Below are positions 26,452-35,788 of a stretch of DNA of 64,000 bases, one piece after another. Each line of letters opens with the position of its first letter. The first letter of the stretch is position 1. The notes below the pieces were generated by a model that had not been told where the DNA came from, did not search any database, and saw nothing but the letters and a program-made list of their open reading frames with translations. A program made the position numbers and the translations under genes. The stretch is from Thioclava nitratireducens (lineage in GTDB: Bacteria > Pseudomonadota > Alphaproteobacteria > Rhodobacterales > Rhodobacteraceae): NCBI RefSeq assembly GCF_001940525.2, contig NZ_CP019437.1, positions 3,335,501 to 3,399,500 of the forward strand, read 5' to 3'.

Positions 26452-27807
26452 ATGGAACAGGAATCGCAACTTACCCGACTCGGACTCTTCGACGCACGGG
26501 TGCCCCGCTATACGAGCTACCCCACCGCCCCCCATTTCGCGGGCGATGTCGGCCCCATGGAATTCGCGCATTGGATCGAGGCGATCCCCGAAGGCGCGTC
26601 GATTTCGCTCTACATGCACGTGCCGTTTTGTCGTCGGCTCTGCTGGTTCTGCGCCTGCCGCACGCAAGGCACGCAAAGCGAGGAACCGGTCCGCGCCTAT
26701 GCCGAGACGCTGCTGGCCGAGCTGCGCCTCTTCAAGGAGCGTTTGGCGCCCGGCGTCACGCTGTCGCGTCTGCATTGGGGCGGCGGCACGCCGACGCTGA
26801 TGCCCCCCGACATGATGCGCCGCCTCGCCGATGCGGTCTTCGACGTGGTACCGATGGGCGAAGGCGCGGAATTCTCGGTCGAGATCGACCCCAACGAAAT
26901 CGACGCCGCCCGCCTCGACGCGCTCGCCGAGTCGGGTATGAACCGCGCCTCGATCGGGGTGCAGGATTTCGACCCGCAGATTCAGGGCGTGATCGGGCGC
27001 GACCAGAGCTATGAGGCAACCAAAGCTGCGGTCGACATGATTCGCGAACGCGATGTCGCGAGCCTCAACGCCGATATCCTCTACGGCCTGCCTTACCAGA
27101 CACCGACGAAAATCGCGGCCTCGGTGCAAAAGCTGCTGTCGCTCGGACCCGATCGCGTGGCGCTCTACGGCTACGCGCATGTGCCGTGGATGGCGCGCCG
27201 CCAAACGATGATCCCATCAGACCATCTGCCCACCCCGCAAGAGCGCCTGAAGCTGTTCGAGGTGGCGCGCGAGTTGTTCGTGGCCGATGGTTATGACGAG
27301 ATCGGAATCGACCATTTCGCGCTGCCGACCGACGGGCTCTCGACCGCCCAGAAGGGAGGTCAGTTGCGGCGCAATTTCCAAGGCTATACCGACGATCAGG
27401 CCGAGGCGCTGGTCGGGCTCGGAGCGTCCTCGATCTCGCGCTTCCCGCAAGGCTATGCACAGAACGCGCCAGCTACTTCAGCCCATACAGCTGCGATCCG
27501 GGCGGATCGCTTCTCGACCTCGCGCGGGCACCGCTTCACTGCGGATGACAAGATGCGCGCGCGGCTGATCGAGGCGTTGATGTGCGATTTCGAAGTGAAA
27601 GCGGCAGAGCTGGTGCGGGATTACGGCGCCGATCCGAAGGAACTCGCCGCAATGTTCGCCGCCTGCGCGGAGCATTTCGGCGACATGGTTCAGGTGAACG
27701 CGGACGGGCTGCGCATTCCGGCGAAGGCGCGCCCGCTCACCCGCATGATCGCGCGCCATTTCGATGCTTACGATCTGTCGAAAGCCGGGCATAGTTCGGC
27801 GATCTGA
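26452..27807 (+). CDS. hemN: Oxygen-independent coproporphyrinogen III dehydrogenase
   Basis: A 451-residue radical-SAM enzyme that makes protoporphyrinogen IX from coproporphyrinogen III without oxygen. The cluster motif is [14 protein letters not shown] (CxxxCxxC), followed by [28 protein letters not shown] and GLPYQTP, all typical of HemN. The N-terminal [12 protein letters not shown] is also diagnostic and fixes the start near MEQESQ. There is only a weak ribosome-binding sequence. With the FNR box centred 42 bases upstream, the transcript could begin at or next to the ATG, that is, be leaderless. It complements the oxygen-dependent hemF in this window and is followed by a terminator at 27831. 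Confidence 0.95.
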   Translation: MEQESQLTRLGLFDARVPRYTSYPTAPHFAGDVGPMEFAHWIEAIPEGASISLYMHVPFCRRLCWFCACRTQGTQSEEPVRAYAETLLAELRLFKERLAPGVTLSRLHWGGGTPTLMPPDMMRRLADAVFDVVPMGEGAEFSVEIDPNEIDAARLDALAESGMNRASIGVQDFDPQIQGVIGRDQSYEATKAAVDMIRERDVASLNADILYGLPYQTPTKIAASVQKLLSLGPDRVALYGYAHVPWMARRQTMIPSDHLPTPQERLKLFEVARELFVADGYDEIGIDHFALPTDGLSTAQKGGQLRRNFQGYTDDQAEALVGLGASSISRFPQGYAQNAPATSAHTAAIRADRFSTSRGHRFTADDKMRARLIEALMCDFEVKAAELVRDYGADPKELAAMFAACAEHFGDMVQVNADGLRIPAKARPLTRMIARHFDAYDLSKAGHSSAI

Positions 27808-27830
27808 TCGCCGGGGAAGAGGGACGAGGG

Positions 27831-27859
27831 AGGGGTCGCCGCGCGCGGCCCCTTTTCCT
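27831..27859 (+). terminator. Rho-independent terminator after hemN
   Basis: AGGGGTCGC (27831-27839), loop CGCGC, GCGGCCCCT (27845-27853), followed by TTTCCTTT. Nine pairs including one G-T. Confidence 0.75.
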
Positions 27860-27905
27860 TTGGCCGGCGGTCATCCGGCCACGCGTCCGCCGCGTATCGA
27901 ATTGC

Positions 27906-28079
27906 ATGAAGATGCGCCGCAAATCCGACCTGCCGACAAAGCTCTGCGCCAGCTGTGGCCGCCCCTTCGCGTGGCGCAAAAAGTGGGCCCGTGACTGGGA
28001 GAGCGTGCGCTACTGTTCCGATCGCTGCCGCCGCTCGGCAAAGGCCGCACTGGCGAGGGGGGACATTCGCGGCGGTTGA
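27906..28079 (+). CDS. DUF2256-family small zinc-ribbon-like protein
   Basis: A 57-residue protein. It contains [19 protein letters not shown] and YCSDRCRRS, a C-x2-C-x19-C-x3-C arrangement likely to bind zinc. This is the pattern of DUF2256 proteins, short basic polypeptides of unknown function widely found in proteobacteria. It starts at ATG 27906 (a second ATG at 27912 is possible) and lies between the hemN terminator and acuR. No ribosome-binding site stands out. The reading is supported by the family match rather than by context. Confidence 0.8.
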   Translation: MKMRRKSDLPTKLCASCGRPFAWRKKWARDWESVRYCSDRCRRSAKAALARGDIRGG

Positions 28080-28085
28080 TTTTAC

Positions 28086-28099
28086 ATACCGTATGGTAT
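28086..28099. promoter_or_regulatory. Probable AcuR operator
   Basis: ATACCGTATGGTAT: inverted repeat ATACC-N4-GGTAT, 12 bases before the acuR ATG and overlapping the AT-rich promoter-like stretch TATATTAATTCTAT. The position suits a TetR-type autoregulatory operator. Confidence 0.65.
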
Positions 28100-28110
28100 A
28101 TTAATTCTAT

Positions 28111-28740
28111 ATGAGCGTTACTCCAGCCCCCGCGCGCCGCGGCCGCCCGCGCCGCAAGCCCGAGGATCAGGACGCCCGCAAGGCGCTGATCCAGGCAGGG
28201 CTCGCCCAATTGACCGAGCGCGGCTACGCAAGCGTCGCTCTCGAAGAGATCACCGCCGCTGCCGGTGTCACAAAGGGCAGCTTCTACCACTACTTCCCGA
28301 CGAAAGCGGCTTTTGGCGCGGCGCTCATCGACGCCTATGACGCCTATTTCGAAGACAAGCTCCGCCGCGCCTTCAACCGCACGGACATCACCCCACTCGC
28401 CCGGCTCACCGCCTTCACCGAAGAAGCGGAGGCGGGCATGGCGCGGTTCGACTTCCGCCGCGGCTGCCTGATCGGCAATCTCGGTCAGGAGATGGGCAGC
28501 CTGCCCGAAGAGTTCCGCAGCCGCCTGATCGCGGTGTTCGAGCGCTGGCAAAACCTTACCGTATCCTGCCTGCGTGACGCGCAAATGGCGGGCGAAATCG
28601 GCGCCGATCACGACCCCGAAGCACTCGCAGAACTGTTCTGGACCGGCTGGGAAGGCGCGGTTCTGCGCACGAAACTTCAACGCAACCCCGAGCCGCTGCG
28701 CCGTTTCACCGACGGCTTCCTGCGGCTCGCCCGAAGCTGA
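28111..28740 (+). CDS. acuR: TetR-family regulator AcuR
   Basis: A 209-residue TetR-type repressor. The N-terminal helix-turn-helix is [30 protein letters not shown]. The ligand domain contains [22 protein letters not shown] and [20 protein letters not shown], close to AcuR of Rhodobacter sphaeroides, which senses acrylate (or acryloyl-CoA-related ligands) from DMSP breakdown. It is followed 11 bases later by acuI, as in the acuR-acuI-dddL operon. Here no dddL follows; the next gene is a TSUP exporter. The inverted repeat just upstream (28086-28099) is the likely operator. Confidence 0.85.
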   Translation: MSVTPAPARRGRPRRKPEDQDARKALIQAGLAQLTERGYASVALEEITAAAGVTKGSFYHYFPTKAAFGAALIDAYDAYFEDKLRRAFNRTDITPLARLTAFTEEAEAGMARFDFRRGCLIGNLGQEMGSLPEEFRSRLIAVFERWQNLTVSCLRDAQMAGEIGADHDPEALAELFWTGWEGAVLRTKLQRNPEPLRRFTDGFLRLARS

Positions 28741-28751
28741 AAGGATACCCC

Positions 28752-29744
28752 ATGGTCAAAGCCATCCTGATCGAGAAACCCGAAGAGACTCAGAGCGCCG
28801 CGCTCAAGGATATCGACCTGCCCGATCTGGCAGAGGGCGAGGTGGCGGTCGACGTCGCCTACTCGACGATGAACTACAAGGACGCACTGGCGATCACCGG
28901 TGCAGGCCCCGTGGTGCGCAGCTTCCCGATGGTGCCGGGCATCGACTGCTCCGGCATCGTCGCGACCAGCAAGCATCCCGATTTCGCCAAGGGCGACCGG
29001 GTAGTGCTCAACGGCTGGGGCGTGGGCGAGAAACACTGGGGCGGGCTGGCAGAGCGCGCCCATCTGAAAGGCGAGTGGCTGGTGAAACTGCCCGACGGCA
29101 TCTCGTTGCGTCAGGCAATGGCGATCGGCACTGCGGGCTACACGGCGATGCTCTGCGTGATGGCGCTCGAGGCGCATGGCGTGACGCCCGAGAGCGGCGA
29201 GATCGTCGTGACCGGAGCGACCGGCGGCGTGGGTAGCGTCGCGATCGCTCTTCTGGGCAAGCTCGGCTATAAAGTGGCTGCCGTTACCGGGCGCCCGGAA
29301 GAGGAAGACTACCTCAAGCGCCTCGGCGCATCGTCGATCGTTCCGCGCGAGGACGTTTCTGGCAAGCCGCGCCCGCTGAACAAGGAACGCTGGGCCGGTG
29401 CGGTCGACGTGGTCGGCGGTGAGGTGTTGGCCAATGTTCTGTCGATGATGGCCTATCGCGGCACCGTCGCCGCCTGTGGTCTCGCGGGTTCGATGAACCT
29501 GCCGACCTCGGTCGCGCCCTTCATCCTGCGCGGCGTGACGCTCGCAGGCGTCGACAGCGTGATGTGCCCGATCGAGGATCGCGTCGAAGCATGGCGTCGT
29601 CTGGCTGCCGATCTCGACATGGAGAAGCTCGCCGCGATGGAGATGGAAGTCGCCCTGGACGAAGTGATTGCAACCGCGCCGAAATTCCTCGATGGAAAGG
29701 TTCGCGGGCGGATCGTCGTTCCGGTCGCACCTGACCTCGGCTGA
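28752..29744 (+). CDS. acuI: Acryloyl-CoA reductase (NADPH), MDR family
   Basis: A 330-residue zinc-free medium-chain reductase of the AcuI/YhdH group, which reduces toxic acryloyl-CoA to propionyl-CoA with NADPH. Family marks are [13 protein letters not shown] near the N-terminus, [31 protein letters not shown], the nucleotide-binding [22 protein letters not shown], and [15 protein letters not shown]. It lies in an operon behind acuR. The propionyl-CoA it would make could feed the methylmalonyl-CoA route, one step of which (mce) is also in this window, though 26 kb away. Confidence 0.9.
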   Translation: MVKAILIEKPEETQSAALKDIDLPDLAEGEVAVDVAYSTMNYKDALAITGAGPVVRSFPMVPGIDCSGIVATSKHPDFAKGDRVVLNGWGVGEKHWGGLAERAHLKGEWLVKLPDGISLRQAMAIGTAGYTAMLCVMALEAHGVTPESGEIVVTGATGGVGSVAIALLGKLGYKVAAVTGRPEEEDYLKRLGASSIVPREDVSGKPRPLNKERWAGAVDVVGGEVLANVLSMMAYRGTVAACGLAGSMNLPTSVAPFILRGVTLAGVDSVMCPIEDRVEAWRRLAADLDMEKLAAMEMEVALDEVIATAPKFLDGKVRGRIVVPVAPDLG

Positions 29745-29756
29745 CTACGGTAAGAA

Positions 29757-30506
29757 ATGCTATCCTTCCTGATCCTCGCGCTCGCCGGTCTCGCGGCGGG
29801 CGCTTTGAATGCGGTCGCGGGCGGCGGGACGTTCCTGTCCTTCCCCGCGCTTGTCTGGACCGGCGTACCGCCGATCACCGCCAATGCCACCGCGACGCTG
29901 GCGGCCCTGCCCGGCTATCTGTCGAGTGCCTGGGCCTTCCGCCACGAGCTGCGCCACAAGGGGCCGATGGCGCTGCGCACGATCCTGATCGCCGCCGTCG
30001 CGGGCGGGTTCCTCGGCGCGCTCCTGCTGCTGATCACGCCCGAAAAACTGTTCGCCGGCGTGGTGCCGTGGCTTCTGCTGCTGGCGACCGCGGCGTTTGC
30101 CTTCGGGCCGATGCTGCTGAAGGCGCTGCAACGCTCTGGCCGCACGATGGGCGCCGTGTCCGCCTTCGCCCTGCTACTCGCGGTGACGATCTACGGCGGC
30201 TATTTCAACGGCGGGCTCGGCATCATGCTGCTCGCCGCGCTCGGCCTGATTGGCTTCACCGATCTGCATGCGATGAACGGCCTGAAGAACCTCGTCTCGG
30301 CCGTGCTGTCGCTGGTCTCGGTCGTGACCTACGCGGTGGCCGGGCTGATCGACTGGCAGGCGGTTCTGGTGCTGGGCATCGCGAGCGCCGTCGGCGGCTA
30401 CCTGGGCGCGCATCTGTCAAAGCGGATCACCAATATGGCGCTGCTGCGCGGCTTCATCATTGCGGTCGGGCTGGTGATGGCGGCGGTTTTCTTCGTACGC
30501 GGCTAA
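29757..30506 (+). CDS. TSUP-family sulfite/organosulfur exporter (TauE/SafE-like)
   Basis: A 249-residue membrane protein with about seven to eight helices. It begins with AALNAVAGGGTFLSFPALVW and contains a second repeat-like stretch GGYFNGGLGIMLLAALGLIG; both are typical of the TauE/SafE (TSUP) permeases, often associated with export of sulfite, sulfoacetate or related anions. It lies 12 bases after acuI, so it probably belongs to the acuR-acuI operon. A role with sulfur compounds linked to DMSP breakdown is attractive but only inferred. It overlaps the stop of the convergent LuxR-type gene by four bases. Confidence 0.82.
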   Translation: MLSFLILALAGLAAGALNAVAGGGTFLSFPALVWTGVPPITANATATLAALPGYLSSAWAFRHELRHKGPMALRTILIAAVAGGFLGALLLLITPEKLFAGVVPWLLLLATAAFAFGPMLLKALQRSGRTMGAVSAFALLLAVTIYGGYFNGGLGIMLLAALGLIGFTDLHAMNGLKNLVSAVLSLVSVVTYAVAGLIDWQAVLVLGIASAVGGYLGAHLSKRITNMALLRGFIIAVGLVMAAVFFVRG

Positions 30507-31507
30507 CCCAGCCAGAGCGCCGAGCCGAACATCTTGCGCAACAGTCCCGTCTGACCGCTGACCCCGGCGCGGGCATAGATCTGCTTTGAGGTCGAGCGCG
30601 CGGTCTCCAGCGTCCAGCCAAGCCGCTCGGCCGCCTCGCGCAGGCTCGCCCCATCGCATAGAAGCGCCGCGAGCCGCGCCTCGGACCGGTTGAGATCTAG
30701 CGCCCCCGCGACACGCGCGACCGGCAGCGCCTCAGCCAGCGGCATGGCGCGCAGATGTCCGATCAGTGCAGGACTGCCCCGCCATCGCCCCGGCGCGAGC
30801 CGGAGCACGCCCTGCCCCTCGGGGCCAAGCGGGATCGGCCGGACGACCTCCCCGCCTTCCCCGAGTTTCGCGAGGCTCTGCCGAAAGCGCAGCGCGGCGT
30901 CGGGGTCGGCGAATTCCGGGCGCGCGCCGATGCGCAGCCGCAGCCAACCTCCCGCATCGAATTCCGCCGCTACGCGCGGATCGAATTCCAGCACCGTACC
31001 CGCGGGCGTCAGGACCAACCACCCCGCGCCGAGCGCCGCCGTGGCCTCGGCATCGCGCGCGGCTCGCGCCCGCTCGCCGCCCAGCGCCTCGCGTATCATC
31101 ACCGCCTGCCCCAGATGCGGCGCGAGCGTCGAGAGGGCCAACGCCTCCGCCGCGCGGAAATCCCGGTTCGAGCGCGCGATCATCAGCACCACGCGCCCCG
31201 CCCCCCCTGCCGCGACCTTCAGCGCCCGGAGCGGTTCGGGCCACGCCACTTCACCCGGCAGGTCGATCTGCGAATAGACACGATCCAGTCGCATCGGGTG
31301 GAGTCGCGCGGCGTCCGGCAAGGCGATCCTGCCGACCTGCCAGCCCGCGCCCTCCCCCTCGGGTGCGAGAATCTGCACCGCCGCACCCTCGGCATGGGCG
31401 ACCGAACAGAGCCGCTCGAGAAAGCGCACCCAGCCAGCCTTTCCCGCCTCGCTCGCCGCGGCGAAGAGCGCGTTGATCAACAGTGTGTTCTCGGACTGCC
31501 CCAACAT
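30503..31507 (-). CDS. LuxR-type transcriptional regulator
   Basis: A 334-residue protein with a C-terminal helix-turn-helix of the LuxR/FixJ kind (LNRSEARLAALLCDGASLREAAERLGWTLETARSTSKQIYARAG). The N-terminal part has no receiver signature (no conserved phosphate-acceptor aspartate pattern) and looks like a degenerate sensor region of GAF or PAS type. The gene is divergent from cysD over 89 bases. That gap contains a perfect 7-base-pair inverted repeat (31519-31536), so control of cysD-cysNC or autoregulation is plausible but unproved. The stop overlaps that of the convergent TSUP gene. Confidence 0.78.
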   Translation of the reverse strand: MLGQSENTLLINALFAAASEAGKAGWVRFLERLCSVAHAEGAAVQILAPEGEGAGWQVGRIALPDAARLHPMRLDRVYSQIDLPGEVAWPEPLRALKVAAGGAGRVVLMIARSNRDFRAAEALALSTLAPHLGQAVMIREALGGERARAARDAEATAALGAGWLVLTPAGTVLEFDPRVAAEFDAGGWLRLRIGARPEFADPDAALRFRQSLAKLGEGGEVVRPIPLGPEGQGVLRLAPGRWRGSPALIGHLRAMPLAEALPVARVAGALDLNRSEARLAALLCDGASLREAAERLGWTLETARSTSKQIYARAGVSGQTGLLRKMFGSALWLG

Positions 31508-31518
31508 AAGCCGTATTT

Positions 31519-31536
31519 ACCCCCCATTTGGGGGGT
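31519..31536. promoter_or_regulatory. C6-ATTT-G6 inverted repeat between the LuxR gene and cysD
   Basis: ACCCCCCATTTGGGGGGT: a perfect 7-base-pair inverted repeat around ATTT, 12 bases from the regulator start and 60 bases before cysD. It could be an operator for the adjacent regulator, or an RNA hairpin. Confidence 0.5.
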
Positions 31537-31596
31537 TATCCAGCAAAACCCGCCGCCTATATCTCGGAAAACCGCGATCAGACAGAGACCTCCCGC

Positions 31597-32499
31597 ATGA
31601 ACAAGACCCTGACTCACCTGCAGCGGCTCGAAGCCGAAAGCATTCACATCCTGCGCGAAGTCGTGGCCGAAGCCGACAATCCGGTCATGCTCTATTCGGT
31701 CGGCAAGGACAGCGCGGTGATGCTGCATCTCGCGAAGAAGGCCTTCTACCCGTCGCCGCCGCCCTTCCCGCTGATGCATGTCGACACGACGTGGAAATTC
31801 CAGGCGATGTACAACCTGCGCGACAAGGCCGCGAAGGATGCGGGGATGGAGCTGATCGTGCACCAGAACCCCGAGGCGAAGGCCAAGGGGATCAACCCGT
31901 TCGATCACGGCTCGCTGCATACCGACATGTGGAAGACCGAAGGTCTGAAACAGGCTCTGGACAAGCACGGCTTCGACGTGGCCTTCGGCGGCGCGCGCCG
32001 CGACGAGGAGAAATCCCGCGCGAAGGAACGCGTGTTCTCGTTCCGCTCGGCCAATCATCGCTGGGATCCGAAGAACCAGCGTCCCGAGCTCTGGCGCCTC
32101 TACAACGCCAAGAAAGCGAAGGGCGAGAGCGTCCGCGTCTTCCCGATCTCGAACTGGACCGAGCTGGACATCTGGCAATATATTCACCTCGAAGGGATCG
32201 AGATCGTCCCGCTCTATTTCTCGGCCCCGCGCCCGACAGTCGAGCGCGACGGGCTGATCCTGATGGTGGACGACGACCGCTTCCCGCTGCGCGACGGCGA
32301 GGAGCCGGTGATGCGCTCGGTCCGCTTCCGCACTCTGGGCTGCTACCCGCTGACCGGCGCCGTCGAGAGCGAGGCGCAGACCCTTCCGGAAGTCATTCAG
32401 GAAATGCTGCTGACCACCACCTCCGAGCGTCAGGGCCGCGCGATCGACCACGATCAGAGCGCCTCGATGGAGAAGAAAAAGCAGGAAGGCTATTTCTGA
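31597..32499 (+). CDS. cysD: Sulfate adenylyltransferase subunit 2
   Basis: A 300-residue PP-loop subunit of ATP sulfurylase, which makes adenylyl sulfate from ATP and sulfate in the cytoplasm. [17 protein letters not shown] is the PP-loop motif; [37 protein letters not shown] and [11 protein letters not shown] are the further CysD signatures. I chose the ATG at 31597 ([21 protein letters not shown]) as in other CysD proteins; an upstream ATG at 31528 would lie just beyond the regulator operator. It is followed by the fused cysNC gene, its complex partner. Confidence 0.95.
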   Translation: MNKTLTHLQRLEAESIHILREVVAEADNPVMLYSVGKDSAVMLHLAKKAFYPSPPPFPLMHVDTTWKFQAMYNLRDKAAKDAGMELIVHQNPEAKAKGINPFDHGSLHTDMWKTEGLKQALDKHGFDVAFGGARRDEEKSRAKERVFSFRSANHRWDPKNQRPELWRLYNAKKAKGESVRVFPISNWTELDIWQYIHLEGIEIVPLYFSAPRPTVERDGLILMVDDDRFPLRDGEEPVMRSVRFRTLGCYPLTGAVESEAQTLPEVIQEMLLTTTSERQGRAIDHDQSASMEKKKQEGYF

Positions 32500-32557
32500 G
32501 CCCTCCCCTCCCGAGCCGCACGCGCGCCTTCATTTCCACCCTATCAGGTGAGCCGAC

Positions 32558-34465
32558 ATGACGACCAACGATCCGATCTACAAGACCGACGCGCTGATTG
32601 CGCAGGATATCGACGCCTATCTCGAGGCGCATCAACACAAGACCATGCTGCGCTTCATCACCTGCGGCTCGGTCGATGACGGGAAATCGACGCTGATCGG
32701 GCGGCTGCTCTATGACAGCAAGATGATCTTCGAAGATCAGCTAGCCGCGCTGGAGGCCGACTCCAAGCGCGTCGGCACCCAAGGCCAGGAGATCGACTTC
32801 GCACTGCTGGTCGACGGGCTCGCTGCCGAGCGCGAACAGGGCATCACGATCGACGTGGCCTACCGCTTCTTCGCGACCGAGAAGCGCAAGTTCATCGTCG
32901 CGGACACCCCCGGCCACGAACAGTATACCCGCAACATGGTCACCGGTGCCTCGACCGCCGATCTGGCGGTGATCCTGATCGATGCGCGCAAGGGCGTACT
33001 GACCCAAACGCGGCGCCACTCCTACCTCGTCCACCAGCTCGGCATCCGCCATATCGTGCTGGCGGTGAACAAGATGGATCTGGTGGACTACGATCAGGCG
33101 ACCTTCGACGAGATCGTGGCCGATTACCAAACCTTCGCCGACAGCATCGGCATCGAAGGCTTCACCGCGATCCCGATCTCGGGCTTCAAGGGCGATAACA
33201 TCACAGGCCCGAGCGAGAATACCCCCTGGTACAAGGGGCCGTCGCTCCTACCCTATCTCGAAGCGGTCGAGGTGGACGTGACCTCCGATCAGGAGCGCCC
33301 CTTCCGGATGCCCGTGCAATGGGTGAACCGCCCCAACCTCGACTTCCGCGGCTTCTCGGGGCTGATCGCGTCGGGCACCGTGCGTCCGGGCGACGAGGTG
33401 CGCGTGCTGCCCTCGGGCAAAACCTCGAAAGTGGCGCGCATCGTCAGCTTGGAGGGCGACCGCGACATGGCGGTGGCGGGTGAATCCATCACGATCACGC
33501 TGGTCGACGAGATCGACTGCTCGCGCGGGCAGGTCATCGTCTCCGCGAAAGAACCGCTGGAAGTGGCCGACCAGTTCGAGACCACCATCGTCTGGATGGA
33601 CGAGAACGAACTGCTGCCAGGCCGCGCCTATTGGCTGAAAATCGGCACGCAGACCGTCTCGGCGACCGTGCAGGAGCCGAAATACGAGGTGAACGTCAAC
33701 ACGCAGGAGCATCTGGCGACGAAGACGCTGGACCTGAACGCGATCGGCGTGGCCAACATCACCACCGACCGCGAGATCCCCTTCGCCCCCTATGCCGAGA
33801 ACCGCGATCTGGGCGGGTTCATCCTGATCGACAAGATGACCAACCAGACTGCGGCTGCGGGCATGATCAACTTCGCGCTGCGCCGGGCCCAGAACATCCA
33901 CTGGCAGGCGACCGATATCGGGCGCGAGCATCATGCCAACATGAAGCACCAGAAGCCGGCGGTGGTCTGGCTCACGGGCCTGTCGGGCTCGGGCAAATCC
34001 ACGATCGCCAACATGGTCGAGAAGAAGCTGGCGCGGATGAACCGCCACACTTTCCTGCTCGATGGCGACAACGTGCGCCACGGCCTGAACAAGGATCTGG
34101 GCTTCACCGAGGCCGACCGCGTGGAAAACATCCGCCGCGTCGGCGAGGTCGCGAAGCTGATGACCGACGCGGGCCTCATCGTGGTCACGGCCTTCATCTC
34201 GCCCTTCCGCTCGGAGCGCGACATGGTGCGCGCAATGATGCAGCCGGGCGAGTTCCTCGAAGTCTTCGTGGATACGCCGCTCGAAGTGGCCGAGGCGCGC
34301 GACGTGAAAGGGCTCTATGCCAAGGCGCGATCCGGCCAGCTGAAGAACTTCACCGGCATCGACTCGCCCTACGAGGCACCCGAGAACCCCGAGATGCGGA
34401 TCGACACCACCGCGATCAGCCCCGAGGAAGCGGCGGAATTGATCCTCGCTCGGCTCATTCCGTAA
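32558..34465 (+). CDS. cysNC: Bifunctional sulfate adenylyltransferase subunit 1 / adenylylsulfate kinase
   Basis: A 635-residue fusion. Residues 1 to about 450 are CysN, an EF-Tu-like GTPase ([38 protein letters not shown]) that drives ATP sulfurylase. Residues from about 465 to the end are CysC, APS kinase ([51 protein letters not shown]), which makes PAPS. Such fusions are common in alphaproteobacteria. Together with cysD it activates sulfate; a PAPS reductase gene is not in the window. A terminator lies 31 bases downstream. Confidence 0.96.
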   Translation: MTTNDPIYKTDALIAQDIDAYLEAHQHKTMLRFITCGSVDDGKSTLIGRLLYDSKMIFEDQLAALEADSKRVGTQGQEIDFALLVDGLAAEREQGITIDVAYRFFATEKRKFIVADTPGHEQYTRNMVTGASTADLAVILIDARKGVLTQTRRHSYLVHQLGIRHIVLAVNKMDLVDYDQATFDEIVADYQTFADSIGIEGFTAIPISGFKGDNITGPSENTPWYKGPSLLPYLEAVEVDVTSDQERPFRMPVQWVNRPNLDFRGFSGLIASGTVRPGDEVRVLPSGKTSKVARIVSLEGDRDMAVAGESITITLVDEIDCSRGQVIVSAKEPLEVADQFETTIVWMDENELLPGRAYWLKIGTQTVSATVQEPKYEVNVNTQEHLATKTLDLNAIGVANITTDREIPFAPYAENRDLGGFILIDKMTNQTAAAGMINFALRRAQNIHWQATDIGREHHANMKHQKPAVVWLTGLSGSGKSTIANMVEKKLARMNRHTFLLDGDNVRHGLNKDLGFTEADRVENIRRVGEVAKLMTDAGLIVVTAFISPFRSERDMVRAMMQPGEFLEVFVDTPLEVAEARDVKGLYAKARSGQLKNFTGIDSPYEAPENPEMRIDTTAISPEEAAELILARLIP

Positions 34466-34495
34466 GCGACGACAACGACTGCACCATTTCACGCG

Positions 34496-34534
34496 AACGT
34501 GCAGCCCTCCCGGGGGTTGCACGTTTTCGTTTTG
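34496..34534 (+). terminator. Rho-independent terminator after cysNC
   Basis: AACGTGCA (34496-34503) pairs with TGCACGTT (34518-34525); the inner bases GCCCT/GGGGGT extend the stem. Followed by TTCGTTTTGG. Confidence 0.8.
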
Positions 34535-34599
34535 GCCTTGACCTTGCTCGGGGGCGCGCCCCAACCTGCCCGAAATACCGCCAGCAGAAAGAAGCCCGA

Positions 34600-35784
34600 A
34601 TGCCGATCGAAAACGTGCACTTCAGCGAACTCGAATTTTCCCGCCGGATCGCGCTCGTACGCGCGGCAATGGCGCAGCGCGAGATCGACATTCTCTTCAT
34701 CACCAACCCGTCTAACCAGTTCTGGCTGACGGGTTATGACGGCTGGTCCTTCTACACCCATCAGGGCGTGATCCTGCCGATGGAGGGCGCCCCCTATTGG
34801 TGGGGCCGCTTCATGGATTCCAACGGCGCGCGCCGCACCGTCTGGATGGAGGAGGAAAACATCCTCCATTACAACGACGCGATGGTGCAATCCGACATCA
34901 TGCACCCGATGGAAGACCTCGCCTCTCACCTGCGGATCATGGGCTACGGCAAGGCCCGGATCGGCGTCGAAATGGAGACCTATTTCTACACCGCGAAAGC
35001 GCATGCAGTCCTCTTCGAAGGGCTGCCCGAAGCGACGCTGCTCGATGCCTCTGTGCTGGTGAACTGGCAGCGCCTGATCAAATCCGACGAGGAGCTGCGT
35101 TTCATGCGCCGTGCCGCACGGATCTCCGAACTGGTGATCCAGCGTGCGGTGGAACTGGCCGAGCCGGGGCTGCGCAAGCATGATCTGGTCGGCGAATTGT
35201 ACAAGACCGCCGTGCAGGGCGAGGAAGACAGCTGGGGCGATTATCCGGCCATCGTGCCGATGCTGCCCTCGGGCCCGGATGCCTCCGCGCCGCACCTGAC
35301 ATGGAACGGCGAGGCACTGAAAGCTGGCGAAGCGACCTTCGTCGAGCAATCCGGCTGCTACCGTCGCTATCACGCGCCGCTCTCGCGCACGATCTTTCTG
35401 GGCAAGCCCCCGCAGCATGTCCTCGATGCGAGCGAAGCGCTAACCGAAGGCCTCAACGCCGGGATCGAAGTCGCGCGTGCCGGGAACCGCGCCTGTGACA
35501 TCGCCCGCGCACTGAACGTCGAGCTGGCCAAGGTCGGCATCGAACGCCCGAACCGCGCGGGTTACGCGGTGGGCTGTTCCTACCCGCCGGATTGGGGCGA
35601 GCATACCGTCTCGATCCGCGACACCGACGAGACGATCCTCGAGCCCGGCATGACCTTCCACTTCATGCCCGGCCTCTGGATGGATGACTGGGGGATGGAG
35701 ACGACCGAGACCATCCTCATCACCGAGGACGGCCCCGCCGAGCCGCTGTGCAACATCGAGCGCAAACTGTTCGTCAAGGACTGA
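34600..35784 (+). CDS. doeA: M24-family hydrolase, DoeA (ectoine hydrolase)-like
   Basis: A 394-residue protein of the creatinase/aminopeptidase-P (M24) family. The N-terminal domain contains DILFITNPSNQFWLTGYDGWSFYTHQGVILP and RRTVWMEEENI, very like the EutD/DoeA group that opens the ectoine ring to N-acetyl-diaminobutyrate. The pita-bread domain follows, ending VSIRDTDETILEPGMTFHFMPG. It lies four bases before argE, whose product can act on an N-acetyl amino acid, so the two could catalyse successive steps. No ectoine transporter or synthesis gene is present nearby, so the substrate remains an inference. The ATG at 34600 opens the conserved domain. Confidence 0.75.
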   Translation: MPIENVHFSELEFSRRIALVRAAMAQREIDILFITNPSNQFWLTGYDGWSFYTHQGVILPMEGAPYWWGRFMDSNGARRTVWMEEENILHYNDAMVQSDIMHPMEDLASHLRIMGYGKARIGVEMETYFYTAKAHAVLFEGLPEATLLDASVLVNWQRLIKSDEELRFMRRAARISELVIQRAVELAEPGLRKHDLVGELYKTAVQGEEDSWGDYPAIVPMLPSGPDASAPHLTWNGEALKAGEATFVEQSGCYRRYHAPLSRTIFLGKPPQHVLDASEALTEGLNAGIEVARAGNRACDIARALNVELAKVGIERPNRAGYAVGCSYPPDWGEHTVSIRDTDETILEPGMTFHFMPGLWMDDWGMETTETILITEDGPAEPLCNIERKLFVKD

Positions 35785-35788
35785 GCCG

